Assembly: GCF_000162575.1 (NCBI RefSeq)
Contig: NZ_CM000776.2
Span: forward strand, 1,120,950 to 1,184,949
Direction: 5' to 3'
Origin: Helicobacter canadensis MIT 98-5491
Lineage (GTDB): Bacteria > Campylobacterota > Campylobacteria > Campylobacterales > Helicobacteraceae
Length of the DNA: 64,000 bases
Shown: positions 19,119-28,741 of the stretch, in pieces
Position numbering within the stretch: the stretch's first letter is position 1
Layout: every line of letters starts with the position of its first letter
The notes under the pieces: generated by a model
Seen by the model: the letters and a program-made list of their open reading frames with translations, nothing else
Told to the model about the DNA's origin: nothing
Databases searched by the model: none
Position numbers and translations under genes: made by a program

Positions 19119-20489
19119 ATGCAAAGACAAACTTGGACTAATCATATCACTTATATTCTAACGATTGCAGGTGCTACCATTGGTTTTGGAGCGACTTGGA
19201 GATTCCCCTATCTTGTGGGAGAAAATGGTGGTGGTGCTTATGTGCTTATCTTTATTCTTGCGATGATTTTAGTTGGAATCCCTATTATTTTAGTTGAAAA
19301 TGTGATTGGTAGAATGGCACACAAAAACTCTATTGATGCCTTTGGAGAAAATACAGACAAAGGTGCTTGGAAAATCATAGGCTATATGGGAGCCATAGGT
19401 GCTTTTGGAATCTTAGCTTATTATATGGTGCTTGGGGGTTGGGTTATTGCTTATATTGCCAATATTTTTACTTCCTTTTTTGGAGATATTGGGCTTAATC
19501 TATCAAGCCCTATCACAAAAGAAATCACTTCAGAATTCTATTCCCAAAATATAGAAAATTCACCTTGGCTGATTGGATTTTACACTTTACTCTTTGTTGC
19601 TATAAACTACATTATCCTTAAAAAAGGCATTATTGATGGGATTGAAAGATCGGTTAAATGGCTTATGCCACTTTTATTATTATGTCTTTTAGGAATGATA
19701 GCACGCAATATCACACTAGATAATGCTATGGAGGGGATTAAATTCTATCTTATTCCTGATTTTTCTGCCATTACCCCAAAACTCTTTTTGTATGTTTTAG
19801 GGCAAGTTTTCTTTGCACTTTCTCTTGGATTTGGGGTTATGATTACACTTTCTTCTCACCTTAGAAAAGATGAAAAACTTGTCAAAACCGCTTGTATTAC
19901 AGGAATCATCAATACACTTGTGGCAATTCTAGCTGGTTTTATTATCTTCCCTTCGCTCTTTAGCGTTGGGTTAGCTCCTGATTCTGGACCCTCATTAGTA
20001 TTCAAAAGTCTTCCTATTGCCTTTTCACATATGGTTTTTGGTGGTTTCTTTGCAATTGTATTTTTTGTTTTGTTGCTAATTGCTGCTCTTACAACTTCAT
20101 TAACCATTTATCAAGTTATCATTAGTATTTTAGAAGAAAAATTTAAATTCTCTCATAATAAAGCAGTTAGCTTTACATTGATAGCGGTTTTTATTTTGGG
20201 GAATCTTCCTTGTATTCTTGCTTATGGACCTTGGAGTGATATTATCATTTTTGGTAGAAATATCTTTGATAATTTTGATTTTATTAGTGGAAATATATTC
20301 TTTGTGCTTACTGCTTTGGGTTCTGTTATATATGTTGGCTGGGTTTTGGATAAAAATGCGATTAAAGAAATCAACAATTATTCCTCCAAACCCTCGCTTT
20401 TTAGCCTTATTTGGTTTTATTATATTAAATACATCATACCGGCTATTATTCTTGCAATTTTCATTGGCGGCTTTTTGATAAAAATTTAA
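19119..20489 (+). CDS. Sodium-dependent transporter, NSS (SNF) family
   Basis: This is a sodium-coupled amino acid or small-amine uptake protein in the inner membrane. The 456-residue sequence opens with the NSS signature TIGFGATWRFPYLVGENGGG, which forms substrate and sodium sites on helix 1, and has about 11-12 hydrophobic segments. The substrate cannot be read from the sequence; bacterial relatives carry amino acids. The stop codon lies inside a 14-bp inverted repeat that may end transcription. Confidence 0.9.
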   Translation: MQRQTWTNHITYILTIAGATIGFGATWRFPYLVGENGGGAYVLIFILAMILVGIPIILVENVIGRMAHKNSIDAFGENTDKGAWKIIGYMGAIGAFGILAYYMVLGGWVIAYIANIFTSFFGDIGLNLSSPITKEITSEFYSQNIENSPWLIGFYTLLFVAINYIILKKGIIDGIERSVKWLMPLLLLCLLGMIARNITLDNAMEGIKFYLIPDFSAITPKLFLYVLGQVFFALSLGFGVMITLSSHLRKDEKLVKTACITGIINTLVAILAGFIIFPSLFSVGLAPDSGPSLVFKSLPIAFSHMVFGGFFAIVFFVLLLIAALTTSLTIYQVIISILEEKFKFSHNKAVSFTLIAVFILGNLPCILAYGPWSDIIIFGRNIFDNFDFISGNIFFVLTALGSVIYVGWVLDKNAIKEINNYSSKPSLFSLIWFYYIKYIIPAIILAIFIGGFLIKI

Positions 20490-20502
20490 TTTTTATCAAA
20501 AA
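20472..20502. terminator. AT-rich hairpin, possible bidirectional terminator
   Basis: TTTTTGATAAAAAT and its exact reverse complement are separated by a three-base loop (TTA). The 14-bp perfect stem spans the stop codon of the NSS transporter gene. It lies between that gene and the minus-strand nuo remnant, where a two-way terminator would be expected. Its GC content is very low, so strength is doubtful. Confidence 0.45.
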
Positions 20503-20546
20503 AACCTTATAAATCCAAAAATTTCACTTAGAAAATAAAAATATTA

Positions 20547-20621
20547 TTAATGCCCATACTCATTCAAAACAATCTCACTTTCTTTGTAAAATATTTCACG
20601 ATCTTCTATTTTGATTGGCAT
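20547..20621 (-). pseudogene. Possible truncated nuoG N-terminus (24 codons)
   Basis: A minus-strand ATG frame of 24 codons reads MPIKIEDREIFYKESEIVLN and stops soon after. It resembles the first strand and loop of the 2Fe-2S domain of NuoG (M-x-I-x-I-[DE]-G-[KR]-E-I...EGE-x-[IV]-L). It begins nine bases after the stop of the ORF at 20631, as the next gene of an operon would. No strong ribosome site is seen. With the NuoE-like debris upstream, I read it as the surviving 5' end of nuoG. The homology call is from memory. Confidence 0.4.
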
Positions 20622-20630
20622 TTTTTATCA

Positions 20631-21458
20631 TTACATTATCTTATTAAGTCTGATTTTTTGATAACAAAAAGAAGAATCCTCCTTTGTAGGTAACAATAAA
20701 ATTCCCACCATTCCTTTAATTTCTTTATTTTCGTAAAATTCTACTTCCAATACCTCTGAATCCTCAAAAACCACTTCAACTCTCTCCTTATCACTCACCT
20801 TCCCTACTAATCCAAATTGCCTTGAAGCCTTTAAGATTGGAGATTTAATAGAATCATCATAGTGCAAATACGCTACCAAGCCATCAAAATCTCCAACTTC
20901 TTCTACCTTAGTAATCTCTTCAAAATGGGGCATAATAGATACCATCTGCTCTTCTAAAAAAACTACTTCCAAAGTATGATTTTGAGAAAATAACGCAAGA
21001 ATCTTTGCAATATTTTTAGCATTTTTGTGAGTAAAAATATCCTCTCCAATAATCAAAGCATTTTTAGAATTCTTTTTAAAGCTCTGCTGTATCTCAAAAA
21101 TTTCCTCTTCTGCTAAGTTAATTTCTGAAGCTAAATATCCAATATCAAGATCTTGAATGAAAGTTTGATTTTTAACCACTTCATCCTGCAATAAAGATTC
21201 TGCTAAAAGTGCCAAAACCAATTCTTCACAACCAACTTCATACAAAAACTGCTTAATATTAGAAGCGGGATTAAAATTCAAAGGGCTTAATAAAAAAACA
21301 CTCTCCTGTTTTACTAAAGAAGGGATTTTCTCTAAAAAATCCAAAATAAATCCACCTAATAAAACCACTGCACCTTTCTGGTTTTCTTTTAAATACTGAT
21401 TAAGGGAAGTAATTTTTCCGCCATTTTGACAATAAATTTCAAAAAACTCTCTTAACAT
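20631..21458 (-). CDS. Probable complex I-associated protein (HP1265/NuoF-position or NuoG-like domain), isolated
   Basis: The protein has about 275 residues and no signal peptide or metal-binding Cys pattern. ALIIGEDIFTHKNAKNIAKI and a later KASRQFGLVGKV resemble parts of the large NuoG-type subunits of Campylobacterota. Its place after a NuoE-like pseudogene and before a NuoG-like N-terminus is the place of HP1265 in the H. pylori nuo operon, where NuoE/NuoF are replaced by unusual proteins. The ATG at 21458 has AAGGA eight bases upstream, better than the TTG at 21464. It is probably a survivor of a decayed nuo cluster and may not function. Confidence 0.5.
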   Translation of the reverse strand: MLREFFEIYCQNGGKITSLNQYLKENQKGAVVLLGGFILDFLEKIPSLVKQESVFLLSPLNFNPASNIKQFLYEVGCEELVLALLAESLLQDEVVKNQTFIQDLDIGYLASEINLAEEEIFEIQQSFKKNSKNALIIGEDIFTHKNAKNIAKILALFSQNHTLEVVFLEEQMVSIMPHFEEITKVEEVGDFDGLVAYLHYDDSIKSPILKASRQFGLVGKVSDKERVEVVFEDSEVLEVEFYENKEIKGMVGILLLPTKEDSSFCYQKIRLNKIM

Positions 21459-21683
21459 TAGCAAATCCTTTTTACTATAATTTTACAATCTACTTCATTA
21501 AAACACAAAGAATTCAATAATTCATTTTCGCTTTTTACAATATCCACACTTTTTTGCATATTGCTAAATTCCAAAACCTCAGACAAAAAATCTCTACTTC
21601 TCCAATTTAATTATATTTTAATCTCTTTTATATTGCCTCCACAAAGACATTTTTCAAATACCTTAAATCAAAAAATGCCTCAT
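21458..21683 (-). pseudogene. Degraded NuoE-like (HP1264-type) gene
   Basis: Read from ATG 21683, codons are broken by frame changes at two T-tracts and by two in-frame TAA codons. Stitched across frames, the pieces give FDLRYLKNVFVEAI, then GEVEIF, then LSEVLEFSNMQKSVDIV and LLNSLCFNEVDCKIIVKRIC. The total is about 75 codons, matching the small NuoE-replacing subunit of Campylobacterota as I remember it (typical end: NSLRFNEVDWT-VVK). The last stop overlaps the ATG of the next gene (TAATG), as in an intact operon. Confidence 0.5.
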
Positions 21684-21898
21684 CAACTAATCCATTCAAA
21701 AACGATACAAAAAAATAACGCCCATCTTTATGTATCAATAAAAAGTTTATCCTTCTATTTCTCAATTAGCAACACTCAAACTATGCTTACCATAACTCAT
21801 AGAATATTAAACGCTAATTCATCATAAAACCTGCAAACAAGTCATCAATAAAATTTCAATAAGTTTAAATTGGGCGACTTACTAGGAGCAATCCATTT
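21684..21898 (-). other. Intergenic stretch with further coding-like fragments
   Basis: No intact gene is visible between napD and the NuoE-like pseudogene. One minus-strand frame of about 35 codons contains INFLLIHKDGRYFFVSFLNG, and another contains SYGKHSLSVAN before stops. These look like remains of a coding sequence but I cannot name it. The plus-strand open frame 21561-21827 is antisense to this debris and is probably not a gene. Confidence 0.35.
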
Positions 21899-22306
21899 TT
21901 ATTTGGTTCTTTTTTTATTTAAAATGTTATCAATTTTATCTTGGACATCTCCACTATAGCCTATTTCCTCTGCCTTTAAATTATCATTTTTAAGAATTTC
22001 AGGCACCGCATCTTGTCTTTGAATATTCTCTTGCAAGACTTCTAATTCAGAATTATGATAAGTATAAATCATTTGTGCAGATATTACACCTTTTAATCTT
22101 TCAATCTTTTTTAATATTCGTATTTCTTCATCAACATTGCTTGATTCAATAGTAACAATAATCTTACCGCTCTCATCTTTGTAATGACATTGTGTCTGAG
22201 GAATCTTCTCAATCTCTTCCCAAAGCCTTTGGATATCCTCCCCCTTGCACATCACCACCAAACTTGAAACATTAAAATCTTGGCTTTTCTCATTTTCATT
22301 TTGCAT
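21899..22306 (-). CDS. napD: NapD chaperone for nitrate reductase maturation
   Basis: NapD binds the twin-arginine signal of NapA and holds it back until the cofactor is inserted. The 135-residue protein has the NapD fold in its first 80 residues: SSLVVMCKGEDIQRLWEEI, then a GKIIVTIES strand and a GVISAQMIYTY segment. The C-terminal 45 residues are an acidic and basic extension longer than in enterobacterial NapD. It is the last intact gene of the nap operon. Confidence 0.87.
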   Translation of the reverse strand: MQNENEKSQDFNVSSLVVMCKGEDIQRLWEEIEKIPQTQCHYKDESGKIIVTIESSNVDEEIRILKKIERLKGVISAQMIYTYHNSELEVLQENIQRQDAVPEILKNDNLKAEEIGYSGDVQDKIDNILNKKRTK

Positions 22307-22315
22307 ACTTATCCT

Positions 22316-23269
22316 TTAAGGTAATTTCCAAAACAAAATATTTTTCCCATCTTCAGCACTTATAATTCTTTTGTCATCCACAAAAATAATGCTATTTAAT
22401 AAACTCTTATGTCCCTGCAAAATAGCAATATCTTCCTTATTTACAATCTTAAAGACTGCAATATCACTCATTTCATTTTTCATATAAGCCCCAATCTCCC
22501 CACTAGGACTTAATCCTACGCTATAAACTAAAAATTCTGCCTCTTTAGTATAACTTCGAGAATCTTTTAAATACACCCCTGCTTTTCTATCTTGCCCTGC
22601 TGTAATCACAACTAATCCATTTTGACCCAATGCCATTTTAGCTTCATAAACATTATCTTTGTTTAATCCACTTAATTCTTCTAAAATCTCTCCGCTTAAA
22701 ACCTCTCCATAATACAAAATTCCTGATTCACAAGAAACAAGAAATCTTGTGCGATCTTCACTTAAAATAAAATCCGAAAAAGTTGCCTCTGAAAGTTGTT
22801 TTTGATAAAGCACTTTATTATTTTTTAAATCATACAATACAATTTCATTGCTTACTAATCCCAAAAAAATCTTATCTTTATCTACAAAAGCTGCTTTTTT
22901 AACATTTAAAGTCAAAGGAAGTTTTTCTAATTTTTCCCCAAAAATAAAAAGATTCTTTTTTCCATCACTTCCCTCACTATCAATCAAAAATCGCTGATCA
23001 AAAAAATCTACAGAAAACACCTTAGGCAGATAAGAATCACCAAAAAAATTACTAATATGTGGCAACTCCACAAGAGTTTTTTGGGAAATATTTTGAAATT
23101 CAGAATCAAAGTTAATCTCCACCACTTCACCAAAGTCTGTTCCCACTAAAATTTTATTATCAATATAATTCATATCAATAATATTATTTTTTAAACTCAA
23201 TTGATAAAATGGACTTATAGCAAAAACACTCTCCAAAAAACACAAAAATACAAAGATTATTTTTAGCAT
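22316..23269 (-). CDS. napL: NapL, periplasmic beta-propeller-like Nap accessory protein
   Basis: NapL is the Campylobacterota-specific member of the nap cluster; its exact role is unsettled. The open frame extends to 23335, but the ATG at 23269 has AAGGAAAG and begins a clear signal peptide (LKIIFVFLCFLESVFA), giving about 317 residues. The rest consists of WD40-like repeats (LVGTDFGEVVEI, ILYYGEVLSGEILEEL, IISAEDGKNILFW). It overlaps the end of napF by seven bases. Confidence 0.85.
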   Translation of the reverse strand: MLKIIFVFLCFLESVFAISPFYQLSLKNNIIDMNYIDNKILVGTDFGEVVEINFDSEFQNISQKTLVELPHISNFFGDSYLPKVFSVDFFDQRFLIDSEGSDGKKNLFIFGEKLEKLPLTLNVKKAAFVDKDKIFLGLVSNEIVLYDLKNNKVLYQKQLSEATFSDFILSEDRTRFLVSCESGILYYGEVLSGEILEELSGLNKDNVYEAKMALGQNGLVVITAGQDRKAGVYLKDSRSYTKEAEFLVYSVGLSPSGEIGAYMKNEMSDIAVFKIVNKEDIAILQGHKSLLNSIIFVDDKRIISAEDGKNILFWKLP

Positions 23270-23781
23270 TTTCTTTCCTTTAAAACAATAGCTTGTGTTG
23301 GACAAACACCAACACAAAACCCACAACCAATGCAATTTTTATTAATCACGGGATAAAACATTCCAATAAAATCAATAGCTTTTTGGCTTCCAAGCACACT
23401 CTGACAAGCTTCTTTGCAAGTATAACACATTGTTTTATGATAACCTAAACATTGAAGTTCATCAATACATACCTCAAAATTCCAATGGCTCTCACTCTCT
23501 TCTTCTAAAACTCCATTAGGACAAGCCTTTGCACATTCACCACAAAGCTTACAACCCTCCAAACTAAAATCTACATAAGGAATTCCATCAAATATCTTTA
23601 AAATCCCTTTTTGACAAATTGTTTCACAAACTTTCACACACGGCTTTTCACAATCTTTGCAAAATTTTTCAAAAAGAGATTTATCTTGATTATAAGGAGG
23701 AAGTGGGAGCCAAGAATTACTCTCCTTTTGCTTCCCCCTTTTTAAAAAGAAATTAAAGAAATCTCTGCGATTCTCTTTCAC
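23263..23781 (-). CDS. napF: NapF-type polyferredoxin
   Basis: The 172-residue cytoplasmic protein has four Cys clusters (CKLCGECAKACPNG and CIGCGFCVGVCPTQA are canonical), enough for up to four 4Fe-4S centres. NapF helps NapA maturation in other bacteria. The N-terminal residues (ENRRDFFNFF) are NapF-like. The gene overlaps napB by four bases and napL by seven. Confidence 0.88.
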   Translation of the reverse strand: MKENRRDFFNFFLKRGKQKESNSWLPLPPYNQDKSLFEKFCKDCEKPCVKVCETICQKGILKIFDGIPYVDFSLEGCKLCGECAKACPNGVLEEESESHWNFEVCIDELQCLGYHKTMCYTCKEACQSVLGSQKAIDFIGMFYPVINKNCIGCGFCVGVCPTQAIVLKERKC

Positions 23782-24302
23782 TTCACACCTTCATTTAAAA
23801 TATCAAGCAAATTAGATCTTGTATTACCATCATCTTGACGAAAATCTGCTTTGAAGTTATTTTCAACTAAAGGAGCTGCATTTACTTGCGTAGTATGGCA
23901 AATTACGCAATTAAAGCGATTTTCATCCATTTCTTCATGCAAATCTTTATTATTTCTTAAATCATAGAAATGAGATTTAGGCATAGCTGTTGCTCCCACT
24001 GCTTCTGCAATCCCAGGTAAATGGCAACCTGTGCAAGAATTATTATCTCTTGTAATAGGTAACATTCCATCAAGATTATGTGGAATCATAGGTGGTGCAT
24101 TTTCAAAAGCGCGTTCAATCAATTCTGATTCGCCCGCTGCTTTACCGCTATAATCATAAGCTTGGATTTGTGCTTCTTCGCTAAAAAGTGTTGTTTTTCT
24201 TAAACCTATTTCTTCAGCAGAATAACCCTGCATACTTTTACAACCAATAAAAATCAAAGCAAGTGTGCTCGCTCCTGCAATCATTATTGTTTTAAAATTC
24301 AT
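23778..24302 (-). CDS. napB: NapB, dihaem cytochrome c subunit of periplasmic nitrate reductase
   Basis: NapB passes electrons to NapA in the periplasm. It has two CxxCH haem sites (CTGCH, CVICH), as the family requires. The ATG at 24302 is preferred over 24320 because AAGGAAATAAG precedes it and the signal sequence follows (TIMIAGASTLALIFIGC). The Cys at the end of that segment could act as a lipobox, which would anchor the protein. This gives about 174 residues. Confidence 0.92.
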   Translation of the reverse strand: MNFKTIMIAGASTLALIFIGCKSMQGYSAEEIGLRKTTLFSEEAQIQAYDYSGKAAGESELIERAFENAPPMIPHNLDGMLPITRDNNSCTGCHLPGIAEAVGATAMPKSHFYDLRNNKDLHEEMDENRFNCVICHTTQVNAAPLVENNFKADFRQDDGNTRSNLLDILNEGVK

Positions 24303-24303
24303 C

Positions 24304-25104
24304 TTATTTCCTTTTTGCAAAATCTAAAAGATTAAATTTAAGGGCATTATCCCCACAAACTTCAATACACCTTCCACATCGTGTGCATTCCCCACTAATA
24401 ACCTTTCCACTCTCTTTTCCAATCAATCCAAGCACTTGCTTTTCTGGACAAATCTTTTTGCATTCCATACAATGCGTGCAAGAATCCAAATCGTATTTCA
24501 CTTTTAAAAAAGCAAATTTACTTACTATGGAATAAAAGGCTCCAAGCGGACATAAATGACCACAAAAACCATGAGGAACAATAAATAAATCCAATAAAAA
24601 TACTAAAAGCACAGCAAAAGCTCCAAAGCCCATACCAAAAACAATTCCACGATGAATCATTGCAATAGGGCTAATAGCCTCAAAAGCTGCCATTCCAAAT
24701 AAACTTGACAGAATCAAAGCAAGAACCAAAGCGAAATATCGTATCTTTTTACTTAAATAAAAAGGTGCATAATTAACTCGCAAAACACGTCGCAAATAGT
24801 TAGCTAAATCCGTAATGAGATTCATTGGACAAACATAAGAACAAAAAGCTCTTCCTGCCAATAAGGCATAAAAAGCCAGAATAATTAATCCACCTATTAA
24901 AGCATTTACTCCAAGTAACGCGCCACTAAAAAAAAGCTGCAAGATGGCAAAAGGATCACTTAATGGAATCGTCCCAAAAAGCAAAGAGCTGCTAAGATTG
25001 CCTTGCAAAATCTTGATGCCGGCATAATTACCTAAAAAATACAAACACAATAAACCTATTTGTATAATGCGTCTAAGTGCTAAAAAACGAAATCTTTTCA
25101 TCAT
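24304..25104 (-). CDS. napH: NapH, membrane quinol dehydrogenase ferredoxin subunit
   Basis: NapH with NapG oxidises menaquinol and feeds NapB/NapA. The 266-residue protein has four membrane segments with the family CSYVCPMN and CGHLCPLGA motifs near the membrane. Two ferredoxin motifs follow at the C terminus (CTHCMECKKICPEKQ, CTRCGRCIEVCGDN). ATG overlaps the napG stop. No NapC is present, as expected for the Campylobacterota arrangement. Confidence 0.93.
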   Translation of the reverse strand: MMKRFRFLALRRIIQIGLLCLYFLGNYAGIKILQGNLSSSLLFGTIPLSDPFAILQLFFSGALLGVNALIGGLIILAFYALLAGRAFCSYVCPMNLITDLANYLRRVLRVNYAPFYLSKKIRYFALVLALILSSLFGMAAFEAISPIAMIHRGIVFGMGFGAFAVLLVFLLDLFIVPHGFCGHLCPLGAFYSIVSKFAFLKVKYDLDSCTHCMECKKICPEKQVLGLIGKESGKVISGECTRCGRCIEVCGDNALKFNLLDFAKRK

Positions 25105-25880
25105 AGCTCTCCATTATTGAGGTAATCTTGCACTTCTTGTAGATTTTTGTTGCTATTTCTTAGTTGATGCAATGTGGCATCTTCTAATCTCTCTTCATCT
25201 TGACTTTCCCAACCTTTAATATAATTTGTCCCTACTGCCCCTAAAGCGACTTCCCTAGGCATTACAATAATAGCTGCTTCTTGTGTTACACAAGCTTTTT
25301 CACATTTGCCACAACCAGTGCAAACCTCACTTTCTACAACTGGGAGCAAATAAGAATGTTTGCCTGTTCGTTCATTACGCTTTAATTCCAATTTAATTGC
25401 TTCACCCATCAAAGGACAAGCACGATAACACGCATCACACTGAATCCCCCAATAAGCCACGCAATGCTCTTTATCCACAATAGCCACACCCATTCTTGCT
25501 TTATTAATCTCCCATATTCCATCACTCTGCACCAACTTCGGCTCCAAAGCTTTTGTAGGACAAATAGCTACACAAGGAATATCAGGACACATCTCACAAG
25601 GAATCTCGCGGGGTATAAAATAAGGAGTCCCAATTGGCTTCCCACTCCCTGCACTTGCAAGCTTTAAAGTATCAAAAGGGCAAGCTTCAACACATAAGCC
25701 ACATTTGATACAATGTTTTAAAAATTCTTTTTCTTCTAAAGCACCCGGTGGTCGCAAGATAAGAGGATTAGCTCTGCTTTCCTTTAAAAAAGCACTCCAA
25801 ACCAATCCACCCATCATTGTCATTGCGATTGCTTGTGCTGCTTGGATAAAAAATTGTCTTCTTGGATTTTTGTTGTCCAT
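25101..25880 (-). CDS. napG: NapG, periplasmic ferredoxin-type Nap electron carrier
   Basis: The 259-residue protein begins with a twin-arginine signal (NPRRQFFIQAAQAIAMTMMG), so it is exported folded. It carries four Cys-rich clusters, among them CIKCGLCVEACPFDTL, CEMCPDIPCVAICP, CDACYRACP and CTGCGKCEKACV, for four 4Fe-4S centres. It works with NapH in quinol oxidation. It lies five bases after napA. Confidence 0.94.
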   Translation of the reverse strand: MDNKNPRRQFFIQAAQAIAMTMMGGLVWSAFLKESRANPLILRPPGALEEKEFLKHCIKCGLCVEACPFDTLKLASAGSGKPIGTPYFIPREIPCEMCPDIPCVAICPTKALEPKLVQSDGIWEINKARMGVAIVDKEHCVAYWGIQCDACYRACPLMGEAIKLELKRNERTGKHSYLLPVVESEVCTGCGKCEKACVTQEAAIIVMPREVALGAVGTNYIKGWESQDEERLEDATLHQLRNSNKNLQEVQDYLNNGEL

Positions 25881-25885
25881 TGGTT

Positions 25886-28672
25886 TTATGCCTTATAAAT
25901 TTTCACTGCACACTTTTTAAAATCAGTTTGTTTAGAAATTGGGCAAGTCGCATCAAGACAAACTTTATTAATATATACCTTTTCATCAAACCAAGGCACA
26001 TAAACTAAGCCCATTGGAGGACGATTTCTACCTCTCATATCCACTCTTGCTTTGACTTTTCCTCGTCTTGATTCAACCCAAACTGCATCATTTTGTTGCA
26101 CACCCAATTTTTCTCCATCTTTCGGATTCATATAACACAATGCTTCTGGGACTGCACGATAAAGCTCTGGCACTCTCATTGTCATTGTTCCACTATGCCA
26201 ATGCTCTAACACACGACCAGTGCTTAACCAAAATGGATACTCTGCATTTGGCATTTCTGGTGGATCCATATAAGGGCGGAAAAATATTTTTGCTTTATTT
26301 TTAAGTGAATATTTTTCACTTGTTTTAGGCGATTTTAGATCCCCTCTTGGCAGTTCTTTGCCTGAAGTTCCATAAAAAGCAAACTCGCCATTATTAGCTT
26401 TTCTTGCATAATAGTCATATTTACTATTAAACCTCCATTGCGTTTCTTTGCCATCAACCACAGGCCACCTTAAACCTCTAACTCTATGATAAGTATCAAA
26501 GTCTGCTAAATCGTGCCCATGTCCGATACCAAATTTACGATATTCTTCCCAAAGGTATTTTTGCACAAAGAATCCATAACCTTCAAAAACCTTTCCATCA
26601 CTGCCAACCACTTGTCTTTTATCGCCAAACACCTCAGAATTCAATTCATTTTCTAACATTTTATCATCGGTTTTATAGCTTTTTGCCTCTTGATTAGCAT
26701 AAAGCACTTCAAAAAGCGTAGTATCCTCACTATATCCCATTGCTTTAGCTTGTTCTAGCACACTTGGAAGAGTAAGTTTAGCATTAATTTTCTTTTCACC
26801 CCATACTTCTTTTAAAGTGAAGCGTTTTGAAAATTCCATCATCTGCCAAGTATCACTCATTGCATTTCCTTGAGGTAAAACTTGTTGTTTCCAATGCTGT
26901 GTGCGACGCTCAGCATTTCCATATGCACCCCATTTTTCATAAATCATTGCAACTGGCAAAATCAAGTCTGCTACTTTTGCACTAATTCCTGGATAAGCAT
27001 CTGAAACTACAATAAAATTATCCATTTCCCTAGCTGCCTTAATCCAATGGTTTGCATTAGCGGTATTTTGCCAAGGATTATTCACTTGCACCCAAGCCCA
27101 TTTAATTTTACCATCTTCTAAATCACGCATAATTTGCATAAAATGCGCCCCAATTTGAGGATTGATAGTTCCACTTGGAAGCTTCCAAATTTTTTCTGTA
27201 ATCTCTCTATGCTTTTTATTTCCCACTACCATATCTGCAGGTAATCTATGTGAGAATGTCCCAACTTCTCTTGCTGTTCCACAAGCACTAGGTTGCCCTG
27301 TAAGAGAGAAAGCACCACTTCCAGGTTTGGCTTGTTTTCCTAGCAACATATGAACCATATAGCTTTGTTCATTCACCCAAGTTCCTCTTGTGTGTTGATT
27401 CATACCCATTGTCCAAAAACTAACAATTTTTCTGTTTTTATCCACATAATAACTTGCCAATGTTTTTAATTTTTCTTTGAAGGATTCTAGGCTTTCTTGT
27501 GAATCACCTTTTGCAATTTTAGCAACAAAGTCAAGCGTATAAGGTTCTAGAGCTGTTTTAAAATCTTCAAAAGAAATTTCCCAATGATTTCCAGCATCAG
27601 CAATGTGTTTATTCTCCATTACTTCGCCTGCTTTCATACCTAAATAGCGTAAAGTAATCCCTTCATTCTCACTTAGAACTTTAGATTTTTCTTTTGCAGC
27701 AGTATCAAGTTCTTTTGGGTTATATTTAGCATGTTTAATATCCATTCTCATACCATAACCAATATCAACAAATCCTGTTGTGAAAATACAATTTTTCTTC
27801 ACAAAGTCCCAATCGATAGATTCTGGGTGATTATAAACAATCTCTCTTGCAATATAATTCCAAATTGCCAAATCAGTGTGTGGAGTAAAAATAATCTCTG
27901 TATCGGCTAAATCCGAAGTGCGATTAGAATAAGGAGTGAGATTAACAACACGCACTTTATCTGGTGCAGATAACTTTCTATCTGTAACTCTAGCCCAAAG
28001 GATTGGGTGCATTTCAGACATATTTGCTCCCCAAGTTACAATGGTATCTGTCAATTCAATATCATCATAGCAACCAGCTGGTTCATCAATTCCAAAAGTC
28101 TCCATAAATCCCACAACCGCACTTGCCATACAATGTCGAGCATTAGGATCAAGATTATTACTTCTAAAACCACCTTTGATAAGTTTTGCCGCTGCATAAC
28201 CTTCTTGAATTGTATATTGTCCTGAACCAAAAACGCCAATTCCTGTTGGTCCAAGCTCATTATAAGCCTCTTTAAACTTTTGCTCCATAACATCAAAAGC
28301 TTTTTGCCAACTCACTGGCTGGAATCGACCATTTTTATCAAATTCACCTTGTGCATTTACACGCAAAAGAGGTTGAGTTAATCTATCTTGTCCATACATA
28401 ATTTTAGCATTAAAATAACCTTTAATGCAATTCAAACCCCGATTCACAGGTGCTGCTGGATCACCTTTGACAGCTACAATCTGTTCATCTTTAGTGGCAA
28501 CCATAATCCCACAACCCGTTCCACAGAATCGACAAACTGCCTTATCCCATTTCCAACCCCCTTCAGCTTCTTTTGCCATTAAAGCTTGAGGTGCTGGGAC
28601 TGCGATACCTGCAACACTTGCTGCACTAACAGCCGCTGCTGTCTTCAAAAACTCACGTCTTGTTTGTGCCAT
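25886..28672 (-). CDS. napA: NapA, periplasmic nitrate reductase catalytic subunit
   Basis: NapA reduces nitrate to nitrite with a bis-MGD molybdenum centre and one 4Fe-4S cluster. The 928-residue protein has a twin-arginine signal ([19 protein letters not shown]), the cluster motif CRFCGTGC...NCIKGY, and the molybdenum-binding Cys in [15 protein letters not shown]. Its length matches Campylobacterota NapA, which is longer than in enterobacteria. AAGGAGG precedes the ATG. It is first in the operon napA-G-H-B-F-L-D. Confidence 0.97.
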   Translation of the reverse strand: MAQTRREFLKTAAAVSAASVAGIAVPAPQALMAKEAEGGWKWDKAVCRFCGTGCGIMVATKDEQIVAVKGDPAAPVNRGLNCIKGYFNAKIMYGQDRLTQPLLRVNAQGEFDKNGRFQPVSWQKAFDVMEQKFKEAYNELGPTGIGVFGSGQYTIQEGYAAAKLIKGGFRSNNLDPNARHCMASAVVGFMETFGIDEPAGCYDDIELTDTIVTWGANMSEMHPILWARVTDRKLSAPDKVRVVNLTPYSNRTSDLADTEIIFTPHTDLAIWNYIAREIVYNHPESIDWDFVKKNCIFTTGFVDIGYGMRMDIKHAKYNPKELDTAAKEKSKVLSENEGITLRYLGMKAGEVMENKHIADAGNHWEISFEDFKTALEPYTLDFVAKIAKGDSQESLESFKEKLKTLASYYVDKNRKIVSFWTMGMNQHTRGTWVNEQSYMVHMLLGKQAKPGSGAFSLTGQPSACGTAREVGTFSHRLPADMVVGNKKHREITEKIWKLPSGTINPQIGAHFMQIMRDLEDGKIKWAWVQVNNPWQNTANANHWIKAAREMDNFIVVSDAYPGISAKVADLILPVAMIYEKWGAYGNAERRTQHWKQQVLPQGNAMSDTWQMMEFSKRFTLKEVWGEKKINAKLTLPSVLEQAKAMGYSEDTTLFEVLYANQEAKSYKTDDKMLENELNSEVFGDKRQVVGSDGKVFEGYGFFVQKYLWEEYRKFGIGHGHDLADFDTYHRVRGLRWPVVDGKETQWRFNSKYDYYARKANNGEFAFYGTSGKELPRGDLKSPKTSEKYSLKNKAKIFFRPYMDPPEMPNAEYPFWLSTGRVLEHWHSGTMTMRVPELYRAVPEALCYMNPKDGEKLGVQQNDAVWVESRRGKVKARVDMRGRNRPPMGLVYVPWFDEKVYINKVCLDATCPISKQTDFKKCAVKIYKA

Positions 28673-28713
28673 ATATGCCTCCTTAATTTCACTAGCATTT
28701 TTAATGCGAGAAA

Positions 28714-28719
28714 ATTATA
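28714..28719 (-). promoter_or_regulatory. -10 box of the nap operon
   Basis: On the minus strand GCTATAAT lies about 42 bases before the napA ATG. Transcription would start near 28707. The spacing to the upstream palindrome at 28742-28755 is that of a class II activator site. Confidence 0.6.
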
Positions 28720-28741
28720 GCACTTAAGGAGGATAAAAGAT

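Noticed and set aside
21561-21827. Plus-strand ORF of 88 codons in the napD-nuo gap
   Set aside because: It is antisense to the broken NuoE-like sequence, has no ribosome site and its product has low-complexity, non-family composition.
23270-23335. N-terminal extension of the napL frame
   Set aside because: It overlaps napF, and the signal peptide starts at the ATG at 23269 after a good ribosome site.
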